Positions 1 through 8,910 of a DNA stretch of 64,000 nt are shown in pieces; the first letter of the stretch is position 1, and each line of letters begins with the position of its first letter. The notes below the pieces were generated by a model that was not told the origin of the DNA, ran no database searches, and saw nothing but the letters and a program-made list of their open reading frames with translations. Both the position numbers and the translations under genes were made by a program. Origin of the DNA: CAYVSF01 sp046482855 (GTDB lineage: Bacteria > Bacteroidota > Bacteroidia > Bacteroidales > UBA12077); contig JAWOEH010000127.1 in assembly GCA_046482855.1 (NCBI GenBank), forward strand, positions 47,935 through 111,934, given 5' to 3'.

Positions 1-164
1 ATCTCCTTAAGATCATCAAAGCTAAAGTTATTGGAAGAGTGAGCACGCATATTCATCTTTTCGATGCCAAAATAAACGGAATTTGTGCCCCCCTGTATGG
101 CTGCCCATAAAGCTTCATAAGAGCCTACAGGTGCCATTATCTCAATGTCGTTTCTACGTATCAT
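1..164 (-). CDS. Peptidase U32 family protein, N-terminal part (cut by window edge)
   Basis: Reading the minus strand from the ATG at 162-164 gives 54 codons that run off the left edge. The product begins MIRRNDIEIMAPVGSYEAL and continues with AAIQGG, SVYFGIEKMNMR and a final DDLKE. This matches the start of U32 family proteins (YegQ/TrhP/RlhA-type), which begin with (E)(I/L)xAPxGxxExLxAAIxxGAxxVYfG. Family members act in tRNA or rRNA hydroxylation or are annotated as collagenase-like peptidases; the fragment is too short to tell which. A -7-like box on the minus strand lies at 194-201. The family call is firm, the function is not. Confidence 0.85.
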   Translation of the reverse strand, partial: MIRRNDIEIMAPVGSYEALWAAIQGGTNSVYFGIEKMNMRAHSSNNFSFDDLKE

Positions 165-193
165 TTTTTGTCTGGTCTCAAAATTTTCCGTTG

Positions 194-201
194 CAAAGGT
201 A
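194..201 (-). promoter_or_regulatory. Bacteroidota -7 promoter box for the U32 gene
   Basis: The minus strand reads TACCTTTG, a full match to the Bacteroidota -7 consensus TAnnTTTG, 30 nt upstream of the U32 start codon. I do not see a clean TTTG at the -33 position, so this rests on the -7 box and its placement. Confidence 0.45.
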
Positions 202-296
202 CATCTTTCATCATAATAATAAATGGTGAACTTTTAATTGCCAGCAATTGTTAAGGTAATATACTGTTGTGTGCTTACTACCTAAAACCCACTGAT

Positions 297-1016
297 ATGA
301 ATGCTTCTTCACCAGTTATCGAAACTATCGGGTACCTTCAGAAGGAGGTCGCACTAACTACCGTATCCAATAACATCCTGACCAATACGTTTGTTTTGGA
401 GGCCTTACAACCTTTTCCCGGGTATTTTGGGAAAAATTTGCCTGATGCAACTCATCCAAGGTCCCTGTTTTTAGTTCTAAAAAAGCCTTACAGTTTTGAA
501 GAACTTGCACACATTATCAAACGTATCAAAAAAGAGTTCGCGCAGGATTATAATGCCACTGTGGCGGAAATTTTCCTTAAGTCCTCCACATTGCCGTGCA
601 TTCGCATAAAATATCTGCAGCGTTTTAGTTTTATTCCCGAACTTCAGAAGCTCTTACAGGGCCATGGCATTAAGTTCCACTCCTCTTGTCATCTGGATGC
701 AAAAGCCCTTATTAAGGTCGATAAAACCTTTTATGTCCGTGAAGAGAAAGAGGGTATGTATAGGGATTTAGAAGAGGCATCTAAATGTTATATAGATTTA
801 CCGCGTCTGATTACCTGGCGCCAATTTGAAAGCATTACCCATGACCTTAAAAATAATCTTGAAAATAATCTTTTTGATGCTGCTTTAGGTGTGTTCTATC
901 GAAAGTCGGGTGTAGTGGATATGGTACGTATTTATGACAAAGAAAAAACTCCCGATCGAATAAAACTCTTGAGACAGATGTATTGGCGCCGCGTTGAGCG
1001 CCTGTTTCGTGAATAA
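297..1016 (+). CDS. Conserved hypothetical protein
   Basis: The gene encodes about 239 residues from the ATG at 297; an upstream in-frame TTG at 267 would add ten residues but is less likely. I do not recognise the family. The sequence is soluble, mixed alpha/beta, with no signal peptide or membrane segment. Visible features are a basic central stretch (HIIKRIKKEF), a GHGIKFHSSCHLDA segment and a very basic C-terminus (RQMYWRRVERLF). It is divergent from the U32 gene and is followed by an AsmA-like gene on the same strand. The composition and long open frame support a real gene. No function is proposed. Confidence 0.6.
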   Translation: MNASSPVIETIGYLQKEVALTTVSNNILTNTFVLEALQPFPGYFGKNLPDATHPRSLFLVLKKPYSFEELAHIIKRIKKEFAQDYNATVAEIFLKSSTLPCIRIKYLQRFSFIPELQKLLQGHGIKFHSSCHLDAKALIKVDKTFYVREEKEGMYRDLEEASKCYIDLPRLITWRQFESITHDLKNNLENNLFDAALGVFYRKSGVVDMVRIYDKEKTPDRIKLLRQMYWRRVERLFRE

Positions 1017-1041
1017 TAGTAGAAATTATCGCATTATTTCC

Positions 1042-1073
1042 AAGAGATGCTATTTTTGTGGTATCTCTTTTTT
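1042..1073 (+). terminator. Possible intrinsic terminator after the hypothetical gene
   Basis: AAGAGAT (1042-1048) pairs with ATCTCTT (1063-1069) across a 14-nt loop and is followed by a short T run. It lies 25 nt after the stop at 1016. The loop is large, so the call is moderate. Confidence 0.4.
1051..1058 (+). promoter_or_regulatory. -7-like box upstream of the AsmA-like gene
   Basis: TATTTTTG matches TAnnTTTG about 90 nt before the chosen start at 1146. It lies inside the loop of the hairpin at 1042-1069, and no exact -33 TTTG is present at the usual distance. Confidence 0.35.
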
Positions 1074-1145
1074 ATGTCCTTCACCATCTGTTTGGCAGGG
1101 TATTTTCAGGATTGTAATAAGAAAACGAAGAATAAAAAGCTAAAG

Positions 1146-3764
1146 ATGAATAAGGTGTATCGTTCGGTTTTAGTGGGTTTGACTATCGGTGTTTTGTTAA
1201 CAATAGGCTTGTTTGTTTGGTTTGTAAAAGCAAACGAGTCTTTTATAATTGATCGGGTCCTTGCCCAGCTGGAGGAGGAGACAACTATTCAGTTAACGAA
1301 TGATCAATTAGAACTGTCCATATGGCGGCATTTTCCGAATGTTTCCTTATCCGTTCGTAATGTTCTGATTCCACAACCTGATAATTACCGTGGAGCGAAT
1401 GTTGATACCATGCTTTTTGCCAGAAAGTTATATGTTAACACGGATTTAATACCCTTGTTATTAAGACGCATACAAATTAAGCATATTGGAATACAGGAGG
1501 GAGAAATTCATATTAAGCGCGATTCACGTGGGAAGCTAAATCTGACGTCTTTATTTTTAAACGAGAAAGGGGGTAGCCCAGGGAGGCGCTCACCTTTGAA
1601 AATTGATGCCTTTCATGTTGAGGATGTGTTAGTGACTTATTATCAGGAATCAAATAGCTTTTACATAAACCATTTTATTCAAGAAGGTCGTTTATCTGTT
1701 TTGCAAACCGACCTTGCTTTAGATTTAAGTTTTCAGTTAACAGGCAACTTGCAGAAAATAGAAGGACAGAATGTTAAGATTGATGATTCTTATCAGGTAA
1801 CTTATAAAGGGATTTTAAGAGGAGAGAAGAATCAATGGGAAATACGTAATGGTTCCGTTGCAATTGATGGGTTAGCATTTAGCTCAGAGGGTATTATTGA
1901 TACGGATGTACCTTCTGAATATGAATTTGTATTTTCTGGGCAGCAGTTAGCCGCTTCGCAGGTTGCAAAGCTTTTGGCTAAAGGAGGCTATCAGATACCC
2001 GAGAATATACAGCTTGCAAAGGGAGAAATTGCCATCCAAGGGCGAATAGAGGCGCTTCGTCCCCGTCCTCAGATGCAAATGACCATCGACTTTGTGGGAG
2101 AAAAGTTACAAGTGCAGGTAGCGCAAAGTGTATTGAATAAAGGATATGTTGAGGGGAGAGTCTCTTTGAGTGCTGCACGAAACAGGTATCAGATTGAGAT
2201 TGGAAAATCGCATTTTCAAACAATGGGCGGAGTTTTTAGCGGCCATTTGCTATTAACCCAGGGACGTCAACGACGATTGAGTATGGCTTTTGAAGGAGAG
2301 ATGCCGTTAGAGGCTCTTTTGGCGGTAGTTAAGCCGAATGTTCAGGTAAGGGGAGACGGTGGGGTATACCTGAATTATCATTATGATGGGCTCTTTCCAC
2401 AAAATAGTAAAGATCTGTTGGTGGCACGCGAAGCAAAAATATCGATGACCTTGCAGGACAATACCCTCGAATTTCAGCAGCCTTATTCGTTTGCTTTTTC
2501 GAATGTAACCGGGACACTAACAAAGGATGAGCATTTGCATCTCGATAGTTTGTCTGGGATGCTGGAGGGGAGTAACTTCTTGATTAATGCAGAAATGGTA
2601 AATCCGGAGTTTTTAACTTCAGAGAATCAGGCACAACAAACCCATCTAAAGGGCAATATTCATTTCGATTCGCTTAACACCATATGGTTTTCAAAACAGC
2701 TTTCTACAGGTGCCTCCTCAAAAAGAGAGAAAAGTACTCTGTTTCCTGCACACTTATACGGAAATGTAAAATGTGAAGTTGGAACCTTTGAACATCGATC
2801 TTTCAAAGCAAAATCTATTGAACTTACGCTGCAATATAAACCCGGGATGATTACATTGCGCGAAGTGGATATGTGGACGGCCAGAGGTCGCGTACGCGCT
2901 GGTGGTGTCTTACTGAAAAAAGCAGATGGAGTGATGTCTCTTCGAGCTCAGGGGAATATGAATCAATTATCGATAGGTGAGTTGTTTAGGTCAATGAATA
3001 ATTTCGGACAGGATTTTTTACGCGACGATCACCTTGGGGGACGCTTAAGTGGAGATTTGAAGTTACAGGCGAATCTTTCCAAAGAGGGAAGGATTATGGT
3101 GCCCTCGCTCAAAACGCATAGTAAAATACGAATTGAAGAGGGGGAACTTATTGGTTTTGAGCCTATGATGGGGTTGTCCAAATTCATTGATGTGGAAGAA
3201 TTAAAACATATTCGCTTTTCTACGCTTGAGAATCAAATATCGATTGCCAACCAGCTCATAAAGATTCCACAGATGGATATTCATTCATCGGCCTTCAATA
3301 TAACGGCCTCTGGAGAGCATGCTTTTTCACATCAATTTGATTACCATGTAAAAGTCCTGTTGTCTGAAGTTTTTTCTTCCCGGTTAACAAAGCAAAAAAG
3401 TAAGCAAGAGGCCTTTGGTGCCATTGAAGATGACGGCCTTGGCAATACCGCAGTATACCTTCAGATTGAAGGAACTCCTGATGAGTATGAGGTAAGCTAC
3501 GATAGACAGGCAGTACGACAGGTAATGAAAAAGCGGGTAGAAAAGGAAAAAAAGGTATTAAAAGAGATACTAAACCAGGAGTTTGGTTGGTTTAGTAAAG
3601 ATACCCTCAAGGGATTAAAGGAAAAGAATGTTGAGCATAGAGTGGAGTTTGAGAACCCACCTAAAACAACGATAGAGAAAAAAGAGACCACAAGAACCAG
3701 GAAGAAGGAAAAGCCTCTTTTTAACGTTGTATTTGAGGAAGATACAACCTCCAAACGTAAGTAA
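1146..3764 (+). CDS. AsmA family inner-membrane protein
   Basis: The product is about 872 residues from the ATG at 1146. I prefer this start because it places a single N-terminal membrane anchor (about residues 6-27, LVGLTIGVLLTIGLFVWF) right at the beginning; the frame stays open upstream to 1047, but that extension looks non-coding. The long remainder has the alternating amphipathic beta pattern of AsmA/TamB-like proteins, with an AsmA N-terminal segment (DQLELSIWRHFPNVSLSVRN) and the usual C-terminal segment (HSSAFNITASGEHAF). Family members are anchored in the inner membrane and are linked to phospholipid transport to the outer membrane and envelope homeostasis. The last 50 residues are a highly charged K/E/R/T tail, unusual for the family. 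The downstream kinase starts 16 nt later, suggesting co-transcription. Confidence 0.8.
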   Translation: MNKVYRSVLVGLTIGVLLTIGLFVWFVKANESFIIDRVLAQLEEETTIQLTNDQLELSIWRHFPNVSLSVRNVLIPQPDNYRGANVDTMLFARKLYVNTDLIPLLLRRIQIKHIGIQEGEIHIKRDSRGKLNLTSLFLNEKGGSPGRRSPLKIDAFHVEDVLVTYYQESNSFYINHFIQEGRLSVLQTDLALDLSFQLTGNLQKIEGQNVKIDDSYQVTYKGILRGEKNQWEIRNGSVAIDGLAFSSEGIIDTDVPSEYEFVFSGQQLAASQVAKLLAKGGYQIPENIQLAKGEIAIQGRIEALRPRPQMQMTIDFVGEKLQVQVAQSVLNKGYVEGRVSLSAARNRYQIEIGKSHFQTMGGVFSGHLLLTQGRQRRLSMAFEGEMPLEALLAVVKPNVQVRGDGGVYLNYHYDGLFPQNSKDLLVAREAKISMTLQDNTLEFQQPYSFAFSNVTGTLTKDEHLHLDSLSGMLEGSNFLINAEMVNPEFLTSENQAQQTHLKGNIHFDSLNTIWFSKQLSTGASSKREKSTLFPAHLYGNVKCEVGTFEHRSFKAKSIELTLQYKPGMITLREVDMWTARGRVRAGGVLLKKADGVMSLRAQGNMNQLSIGELFRSMNNFGQDFLRDDHLGGRLSGDLKLQANLSKEGRIMVPSLKTHSKIRIEEGELIGFEPMMGLSKFIDVEELKHIRFSTLENQISIANQLIKIPQMDIHSSAFNITASGEHAFSHQFDYHVKVLLSEVFSSRLTKQKSKQEAFGAIEDDGLGNTAVYLQIEGTPDEYEVSYDRQAVRQVMKKRVEKEKKVLKEILNQEFGWFSKDTLKGLKEKNVEHRVEFENPPKTTIEKKETTRTRKKEKPLFNVVFEEDTTSKRK

Positions 3765-3780
3765 AAATTAATCGATTATC

Positions 3781-4932
3781 GTGAATATATACTCCAGGAA
3801 GCAAAAATGGAAGCTATTTCTGCTAAGTGTTGCGGTCATTATTGGTCTGTTAACATTTTTTGTCACCTATAATCTTACACATAAGCTTACGCTTGAGGAG
3901 CGAAAAAAAGTGGAGCTATGGGCCAAGGGAATGAAACACCTCTCCTCGCAAGAGGTGAACAATGATGATTATACCTTTGCACTGGAGGTGATACAAACAA
4001 ATGAAACGGTTCCGGTAATATTAACCGATAAAAACGAAAATATTATCACCTCCATTAATTTGGATGAGGATAAAACAGGAAATGATGATTATATGCAGCG
4101 GCAGCTGCGTAAGATGAAAAGTGAGAATCCGCCTATTGTCGTGTACTTGTTAAAGGGTGATAAGAACTATATTTTTTATCGGGATTCAACCTTGTTAACT
4201 CAACTCATGTTTTTTCCGGTTATTCAGTTGGCAGTTATTACCCTCTTTCTTGTTTTAGCTTATTGGGCTTTTAGTGCTTCGCGAAAGGCTGAACAAAATA
4301 ACGTATGGGTCGGAATGTCAAAAGAGACTGCCCATCAGTTAGGAACACCAACCTCATCGCTTATGGCAAACCTCGAGCTTCTGCGCTTGAACCATGTAGA
4401 TGAATCGATAGTAAATGAAATAGAGAAAGATGTGGAACGATTGGAGATGATCACCGAGCGGTTTAGTAAGATTGGCTCGACGCCGGTGATGAGGAAGGAA
4501 AACATAATTGAGGTAGTAACAGATGCTCTTCTCTATGTGAAGGCAAGATCTTCCCGAAAGGTAGAATTTATAACAAACTTTCATAAAGTGGAAGTTGTAA
4601 TGCTGCCTCTAAATGCCCCTTTATTTAGTTGGGTGCTGGAAAATGTGTGTAAAAATGCCATTGATTCTATGGGTGGAGTGGGACGGCTTACAGTGACGCT
4701 CGATGACAGAATACAGTATGTTTTTATTGATGTGAAGGATGAAGGAAAGGGAATTTCGAAAAGCCATCAACGAACCATATTTCAACCTGGCTTTACCACT
4801 AAAAAGCGTGGATGGGGGTTAGGGCTTACCCTGTCCAAGCGTATTGTTGAAGAGTACCATAAAGGAAGGATTTTTGTTGTAAAATCAATCCCCGAGGAAG
4901 GAACTACCATGCGAATAGTTTTGAAAAAATAG
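3781..4932 (+). CDS. Membrane sensor histidine kinase, no receiver
   Basis: This 383-residue kinase starts at a GTG codon. It has one membrane segment at about residues 10-30, a small extracytoplasmic domain (about 31-140) and a second segment at about 141-163. The phospho-acceptor His is near residue 185 in AHQLGTPTSSL, an H-box variant common in short Bacteroidota kinases in which GTP replaces RTP. N box (NVCKNAIDSM), G1 (DEGKGI) and G2 (GWGLGL) motifs of the ATPase domain are all present, so it should be active. There is no HAMP or PAS domain and no response regulator nearby. It lies 16 nt after the AsmA-like gene and upstream of the yceD operon. Its signal and partner are unknown. Confidence 0.85.
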   Translation: MNIYSRKQKWKLFLLSVAVIIGLLTFFVTYNLTHKLTLEERKKVELWAKGMKHLSSQEVNNDDYTFALEVIQTNETVPVILTDKNENIITSINLDEDKTGNDDYMQRQLRKMKSENPPIVVYLLKGDKNYIFYRDSTLLTQLMFFPVIQLAVITLFLVLAYWAFSASRKAEQNNVWVGMSKETAHQLGTPTSSLMANLELLRLNHVDESIVNEIEKDVERLEMITERFSKIGSTPVMRKENIIEVVTDALLYVKARSSRKVEFITNFHKVEVVMLPLNAPLFSWVLENVCKNAIDSMGGVGRLTVTLDDRIQYVFIDVKDEGKGISKSHQRTIFQPGFTTKKRGWGLGLTLSKRIVEEYHKGRIFVVKSIPEEGTTMRIVLKK

Positions 4933-4988
4933 GCAGGGAATTACTGGGAGGATAGGTTCTACATAGCTTTTGAAAAAAACGTTCTTTT

Positions 4989-5019
4989 TTTTTTATTCCA
5001 ATATTAATTTATACTTTTG
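4989..5019 (+). promoter_or_regulatory. Promoter of the yceD-rpmF-plsX-fabH operon
   Basis: TACTTTTG at 5012-5019 matches the Bacteroidota -7 box TAnnTTTG. A T-rich TTTT (4989-4992) sits exactly 19 nt upstream in the -33 position. The expected start is near 5026, about 17 nt before the yceD ATG. Confidence 0.55.
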
Positions 5020-5042
5020 CACGATGTATTTTAAAGAGGGGT

Positions 5043-5576
5043 ATGACGAAGGGAATTGAAACATATACGATTTCTTTTAAAGGGCTGAAAGAGGGTGAGC
5101 ATACGTTTGAGTTTGTTATTAGTGATGCTCTTTTTGAATCCTTTGAGGAAGAAGAAATACATAACGTAGCCTGTAAGGCTCGGGTGAAGCTGATAAAAAA
5201 GAGCACCCTGTTGGAATTGTTTGTTGCTATTGAAGGCAGCCTACAAGTTCCTTGTGACAGGTGTTTAGATCCGCTAAGGATTCCTATCGATTTCGAAGGA
5301 GACCTTTATATAACCTTCTCGGAGCGAGACGGAGCCGAATCGGCAGAGTTATGGGTATTGGATCCGGCAGATCACGAAGTGGATCTGAAAAATTATTTTT
5401 ATGAGAGCTTACGCATAAGCTTACCCTTACAGCGCATCCACCCCGATGATGAAGAAGGGTACAGCACTTGCAATCAGGAGATGCTGAGGCGACTGGAAGA
5501 ACATCAACAAACTGATGATACCGAGGAGCATATTGATCCTCGCTGGAGTGAATTGAAAAAGTTAATGGGAAATTAA
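5043..5576 (+). CDS. DUF177/YceD family protein
   Basis: The product is 177 residues. It shows the family's CxxC pair (CDRC, near residue 65) followed by a beta-rich region, and ends in the typical DPRWSELKKL motif. YceD/DUF177 proteins are encoded directly before rpmF across most bacteria and are tied to 23S rRNA and large-subunit accumulation; in plants the homologue is needed for 23S rRNA processing. Here it is also followed by rpmF after only 14 nt and starts the operon. The gene order alone makes the assignment strong. It is cytosolic and carries no membrane segment. Confidence 0.88.
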   Translation: MTKGIETYTISFKGLKEGEHTFEFVISDALFESFEEEEIHNVACKARVKLIKKSTLLELFVAIEGSLQVPCDRCLDPLRIPIDFEGDLYITFSERDGAESAELWVLDPADHEVDLKNYFYESLRISLPLQRIHPDDEEGYSTCNQEMLRRLEEHQQTDDTEEHIDPRWSELKKLMGN

Positions 5577-5590
5577 ATTGTAGAGAAAAA

Positions 5591-5776
5591 ATGGCACATC
5601 CAAAGCACAAAACATCGAAGCAACGTAGAGACAAGCGAAGAACGCACTACAAAGCCAGTGCACCCACAACAACGGCGTGCTCAAATTGTGGCGCAACGCA
5701 TCTTTACCACCGTGTTTGTCCTGAATGTGGTTTCTACCGCGGACAAGCAGCTATTGAGAAAGATGTAACGGCCTAG
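5591..5776 (+). CDS. rpmF: Ribosomal protein bL32
   Basis: This is a 61-residue basic protein beginning MAHPKHKTSKQRRDKRR, the standard bL32 N-terminus. It keeps two zinc-binding pairs (CSNCGATHLYHRVCPECG), so it is the C+ form that binds zinc, not the zinc-independent paralogue. It is part of the large ribosomal subunit near the exit side of the peptidyl transferase region. It lies between yceD and plsX in the conserved operon that links ribosome and lipid synthesis. Confidence 0.97.
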   Translation: MAHPKHKTSKQRRDKRRTHYKASAPTTTACSNCGATHLYHRVCPECGFYRGQAAIEKDVTA

Positions 5777-5801
5777 TTTAAACGCACGATTTTAGACGTT
5801 T

Positions 5802-6743
5802 ATGAGAATTGGTATAGATATTATGGGCGGCGATTTTGCTCCTGAAGCAGCAGTTTTAGGAGCAATTTTAGCTCATAAGGAATTGGCGCCGGAAAATTCG
5901 ATTGTACTTATTGGCAACCAGCAGCAAATTACAGATCTGCTCAAACGCGAAAAAGTGCCCGAAGATACATTCGAAGTTGTGCCCTCCACCGATGTAATTG
6001 AAATGGGAGAGCATCCCGCAAAAGCCTTTTCACGTAAGCCCAATTCCAGTATTGCCATAGGCTACAGAATGTTAGCCGAGGGTACGATTGATGGACTGGC
6101 CAGTGCCGGAAGCACCGGGGCCATGATGGTGGGTGCTATGTACACGGTAAAAGCCATTCCCGGAATTATCCGTCCTGCACTTACTACTGCCATCCCTAAA
6201 CCCGATGGCTCTTTTTCTATTATTCTGGATATTGGAATCAACCCCGACTGTAAGCCTGATGTGCTTTACCAGTATGGGACTTTGGGTGCATTATACGCGA
6301 AACATATTTATCAAATAGAAGACCCTGGAGTGGCTTTGCTGAATATCGGTTCCGAAGAAGAAAAAGGAAATTTGGTGGTAAAATCTGCCCATGAATTGAT
6401 GAAGGGCAGCACTGATTTTAATTTCATCGGGAATATTGAAGCCAATGAGCTATTTGATGCAGGCAGTGCCGATGTTATTGTTTGTGACGGCTTTGTCGGA
6501 AATATCGTACTAAAACAGGCTGAAGCATTCTATAAGCTCTATAAGTCCAGGGATATGCAAGATGCGTATTTTGATAAATTGAATTTTGAGCGTTATGGGG
6601 GCTCCCCCATTCTTGGAGTCAACAAAAATATTGTGATTGGCCACGGTATTTCCAATGCTACTGCTATTAAAGGTATGATTAAACACACTTTTCATGTAGC
6701 AGAGGTCAATCTTTCCAACAAAATAAAGGAGGCGATTCAATGA
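5802..6743 (+). CDS. plsX: Phosphate acyltransferase PlsX
   Basis: The 313-residue protein starts MRIGIDIMGGDFAPEA, the hallmark PlsX N-terminus, and contains the GSTGAMM loop and the GFVGNIVLK segment. PlsX makes acyl-phosphate from acyl-ACP, the first step of phosphatidic acid synthesis by the PlsX/PlsY route, at the cytosolic face of the membrane. Length is normal. Its stop overlaps the fabH start by four bases (ATGA at 6740-6743), indicating translational coupling, which links phospholipid and fatty acid synthesis. Confidence 0.97.
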   Translation: MRIGIDIMGGDFAPEAAVLGAILAHKELAPENSIVLIGNQQQITDLLKREKVPEDTFEVVPSTDVIEMGEHPAKAFSRKPNSSIAIGYRMLAEGTIDGLASAGSTGAMMVGAMYTVKAIPGIIRPALTTAIPKPDGSFSIILDIGINPDCKPDVLYQYGTLGALYAKHIYQIEDPGVALLNIGSEEEKGNLVVKSAHELMKGSTDFNFIGNIEANELFDAGSADVIVCDGFVGNIVLKQAEAFYKLYKSRDMQDAYFDKLNFERYGGSPILGVNKNIVIGHGISNATAIKGMIKHTFHVAEVNLSNKIKEAIQ

Positions 6744-7741
6744 CAAAGGTACATGCAAAAATCACCGGCGTAGGAGGCGCATTACCCGACTACATTCTTA
6801 CTAATGACGAATTAAGTCAAATGGTAGATACCTCCGATGAGTGGATTATGACACGCATTGGAATTAAGGAGAGGCGCATTCTTCGAGAACCCGGAAAAGG
6901 TTCCTCCGATTTAGGCGCCGCTGCAGTAACCCAACTGCTGGAGAAAACCGGCACGTCTCCCGACGAGGTGGATCTGCTTATTTGCGCCACGGTAACGCCC
7001 GATATGCAATTCCCGGCAACCGCAAATATTATTTGCGATAAGGTGGGGATTAAAAATGCCTTTAGTTATGATTTGAATGCCGGTTGTTCAGGGTTTTTAT
7101 ATGCGCTGAATACAGCCTCAAAGTTCATTGAGAATGGCAACAACAAGAAGGTGGTAGTGGTAGGTGCGGAAAAAATGTCTTCTATTGTTGACTACCAGGA
7201 TCGAAGTACTTGTCCTATTTTTGGTGACGGTGCCGGAGCGGTGATGCTGGAACCTACCACCGAAGACGTGGGTATTGTGGATGCACATTTGCAGAGTGAT
7301 GGCATAGGTCGTGTGCACTTGCATCAGAAAGCCGGAGGGTCTGTGAAGCCCGCTTCGCACGAAACGATTGATGCCCGCGAACATTTTATCTACCAGGAAG
7401 GACAACCGGTATTTAAATGGGCGGTAAGCAAGATGGCTGATGTTTCGGTGGAGATGATGAAAAAACATAACATCGAACCTGACGATTTGGATTGGCTTGT
7501 ACCTCATCAGGCCAATATGCGTATTATTGAAGCTACTGCTAAACGCATGGGCATTAAAAAAGAACAAGTGATGATAAATATTCAGCGCTTTGGAAACACA
7601 ACAGCTGCCACTCTTCCTTTATGTTTATGGGAGTGGGAAGAGAAGCTGAACAAAGGCGATAATATCATCCTCGCTACATTTGGCGCAGGTTTTACCTGGG
7701 GCGCAATGTACCTCAAGTGGGCCTACGATGGTAAGAAATAG
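6740..7741 (+). CDS. fabH: 3-oxoacyl-ACP synthase III (FabH)
   Basis: This is a 333-residue KAS III. The catalytic triad is visible: Cys116 in DLNAGCSGFLYAL, His256 in WLVPHQANM and Asn286 in QRFGNTTAA. FabH condenses acetyl-CoA (or branched acyl-CoA) with malonyl-ACP to begin fatty acid synthesis. The start codon overlaps the plsX stop. It is the last gene of the operon; a terminator follows at 7762-7792. Primer specificity (acetyl or branched) cannot be read from the sequence alone. Confidence 0.96.
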   Translation: MTKVHAKITGVGGALPDYILTNDELSQMVDTSDEWIMTRIGIKERRILREPGKGSSDLGAAAVTQLLEKTGTSPDEVDLLICATVTPDMQFPATANIICDKVGIKNAFSYDLNAGCSGFLYALNTASKFIENGNNKKVVVVGAEKMSSIVDYQDRSTCPIFGDGAGAVMLEPTTEDVGIVDAHLQSDGIGRVHLHQKAGGSVKPASHETIDAREHFIYQEGQPVFKWAVSKMADVSVEMMKKHNIEPDDLDWLVPHQANMRIIEATAKRMGIKKEQVMINIQRFGNTTAATLPLCLWEWEEKLNKGDNIILATFGAGFTWGAMYLKWAYDGKK

Positions 7742-7761
7742 TGAATAGCTATAACAACATA

Positions 7762-7795
7762 AAAAAAGGAGTCACCAAGGTGTCTCCTTTTTTAT
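7762..7795. terminator. Bidirectional intrinsic terminator between fabH and mnmH
   Basis: AGGAGTCACC and GGTGTCTCCT form a stem (one T-T mismatch, two-base loop) flanked by an A run on the left and a T run on the right. It can serve the convergent fabH (plus) and mnmH (minus) genes. The mnmH stop codon lies at its right end. Confidence 0.8.
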
Positions 7796-8820
7796 TTTAA
7801 GCATTTAGCAAAGTCAATAATTTTACGGGCATTTTGGATAGCATTATTATCGGGAAGATCGAGTTCATGAATTTGTTGGTGGTTTCTTTTTGATAAACCA
7901 AATTGGTAGGTTTTGTCATAATAACTGAGCGATAGCCTCACTGCTTGGGCATAGTTGTTTTCTTCAATAGCTTTTATGGCAGCATTGGCGTGCTGCCCTC
8001 CAAGTCGCTTACGAATCTTTTCTATGGCTTCGATAAGATGTGTTTGAGAATAATTGGCATAATCATCCACCAACCTTTCAATTCTGCAGTTTAATGGGAG
8101 GGAAACCTTTATAACCGGTGCTTGGCGCATCTGTTTGAAAAGCTCTTCGGGAATCCAGTTTCGGCCAATGGATTTACTTTCATCCTCAATCCAGATGGGT
8201 TTGGATTTGTCAAGTTTAAGCCAGGCTTCCCCTACTTGGTTTTCAAAGAGCTCGTTTGGAGGCTGAGGATCTTGCCCAAAAGCACCAAAAGCAGAACCTT
8301 TATGATGTGCCAATCCTTCCAGATCCAGGATTTGCTCACCTGCATGCTTTAGTGCATGAAGAATTGCTGTTTTGCCGCTGCCTGTCATCCCACCAACGAT
8401 ACGGATCTTTGCGGGCTTTGCCAGTGTTTCTTTTAAATACCTACGATATGTTTTATACCCACCTTCAAGCAGGTAGCAGGGAATGGCCAGCCGTTCAAAA
8501 AGCCAGGCCATGCTCTCACTTCGCATACCTCCTCGCCAGCAATGCACCAATAGCGGTCTGTTTTGAGCGTGCTTTTTGGCCTCTTTTGCCAGGGAGGACA
8601 TCTTAGGTCCAATAATGTCTAAGCCTGCCAAAACAGCCGCTTCTTTGCCTTTTTGTTTATATAAAGTGCCGACCCTTGCTCGCTCCTCATTTGTAAAAAG
8701 AGGAATGTTGCGGGCGTTATGAATATGTCCTTCGGCAAACTCCGCTGGTGAACGGACGTCAATAATCGGATATTGTTCCGCTTTGTTTAGAAAGGATGCA
8801 ACGGGTAGTACAATTGCCAT
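7792..8820 (-). CDS. mnmH: tRNA 2-selenouridine synthase MnmH (SelU)
   Basis: The 342-residue protein has an N-terminal rhodanese domain with the active Cys94 in LVHCWRGGMRS, followed by a P-loop domain with Walker A GGMTGSGKT at about residues 143-151. This pairing is diagnostic of MnmH/SelU. The enzyme converts 2-thiouridine at the wobble position of tRNA Lys, Glu and Gln to 2-selenouridine through a geranylated intermediate, using selenophosphate from SelD. No selD lies in the window. Length is close to that of the E. coli enzyme. A -7-like box lies at 8844-8851. Confidence 0.93.
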   Translation of the reverse strand: MAIVLPVASFLNKAEQYPIIDVRSPAEFAEGHIHNARNIPLFTNEERARVGTLYKQKGKEAAVLAGLDIIGPKMSSLAKEAKKHAQNRPLLVHCWRGGMRSESMAWLFERLAIPCYLLEGGYKTYRRYLKETLAKPAKIRIVGGMTGSGKTAILHALKHAGEQILDLEGLAHHKGSAFGAFGQDPQPPNELFENQVGEAWLKLDKSKPIWIEDESKSIGRNWIPEELFKQMRQAPVIKVSLPLNCRIERLVDDYANYSQTHLIEAIEKIRKRLGGQHANAAIKAIEENNYAQAVRLSLSYYDKTYQFGLSKRNHQQIHELDLPDNNAIQNARKIIDFAKCLK

Positions 8821-8843
8821 ATTGTTTGATGTATGATAGGCGG

Positions 8844-8851
8844 CAAAGGTA
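8844..8851 (-). promoter_or_regulatory. -7 box upstream of mnmH
   Basis: The minus strand reads TACCTTTG, a match to TAnnTTTG, 23 nt upstream of the mnmH start. No clear -33 element is seen. Confidence 0.45.
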
Positions 8852-8854
8852 CAA

Positions 8855-8890
8855 CAAAAAAGGGCGCTTCATATTCATAAGCGCCTTTCT
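8855..8890 (-). terminator. Intrinsic terminator of the kinase-AIM24 unit
   Basis: On the minus strand AGGCGCTT pairs with AAGCGCCC... across a nine-base loop (GGCGCTT 8863-8869 with AAGCGCC 8879-8885) and is followed by a T6 run. It lies about 20 nt after the stop of the AIM24 gene at 8911. Confidence 0.8.
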
Positions 8891-8910
8891 GTGTTCCCCT
8901 TTACCGAAGA

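Noticed and set aside
1047..1145. Upstream extension of the AsmA-like gene
   Set aside because: The extra residues would place polar sequence ahead of the membrane anchor and overlap the hairpin at 1042-1069; the ATG at 1146 fits the family better.
4960..5000. AAAAAAACGTTCTTTTTT as terminator after the short kinase
   Set aside because: It is an A/T tract with no stable stem; the T run more likely belongs to the yceD promoter.
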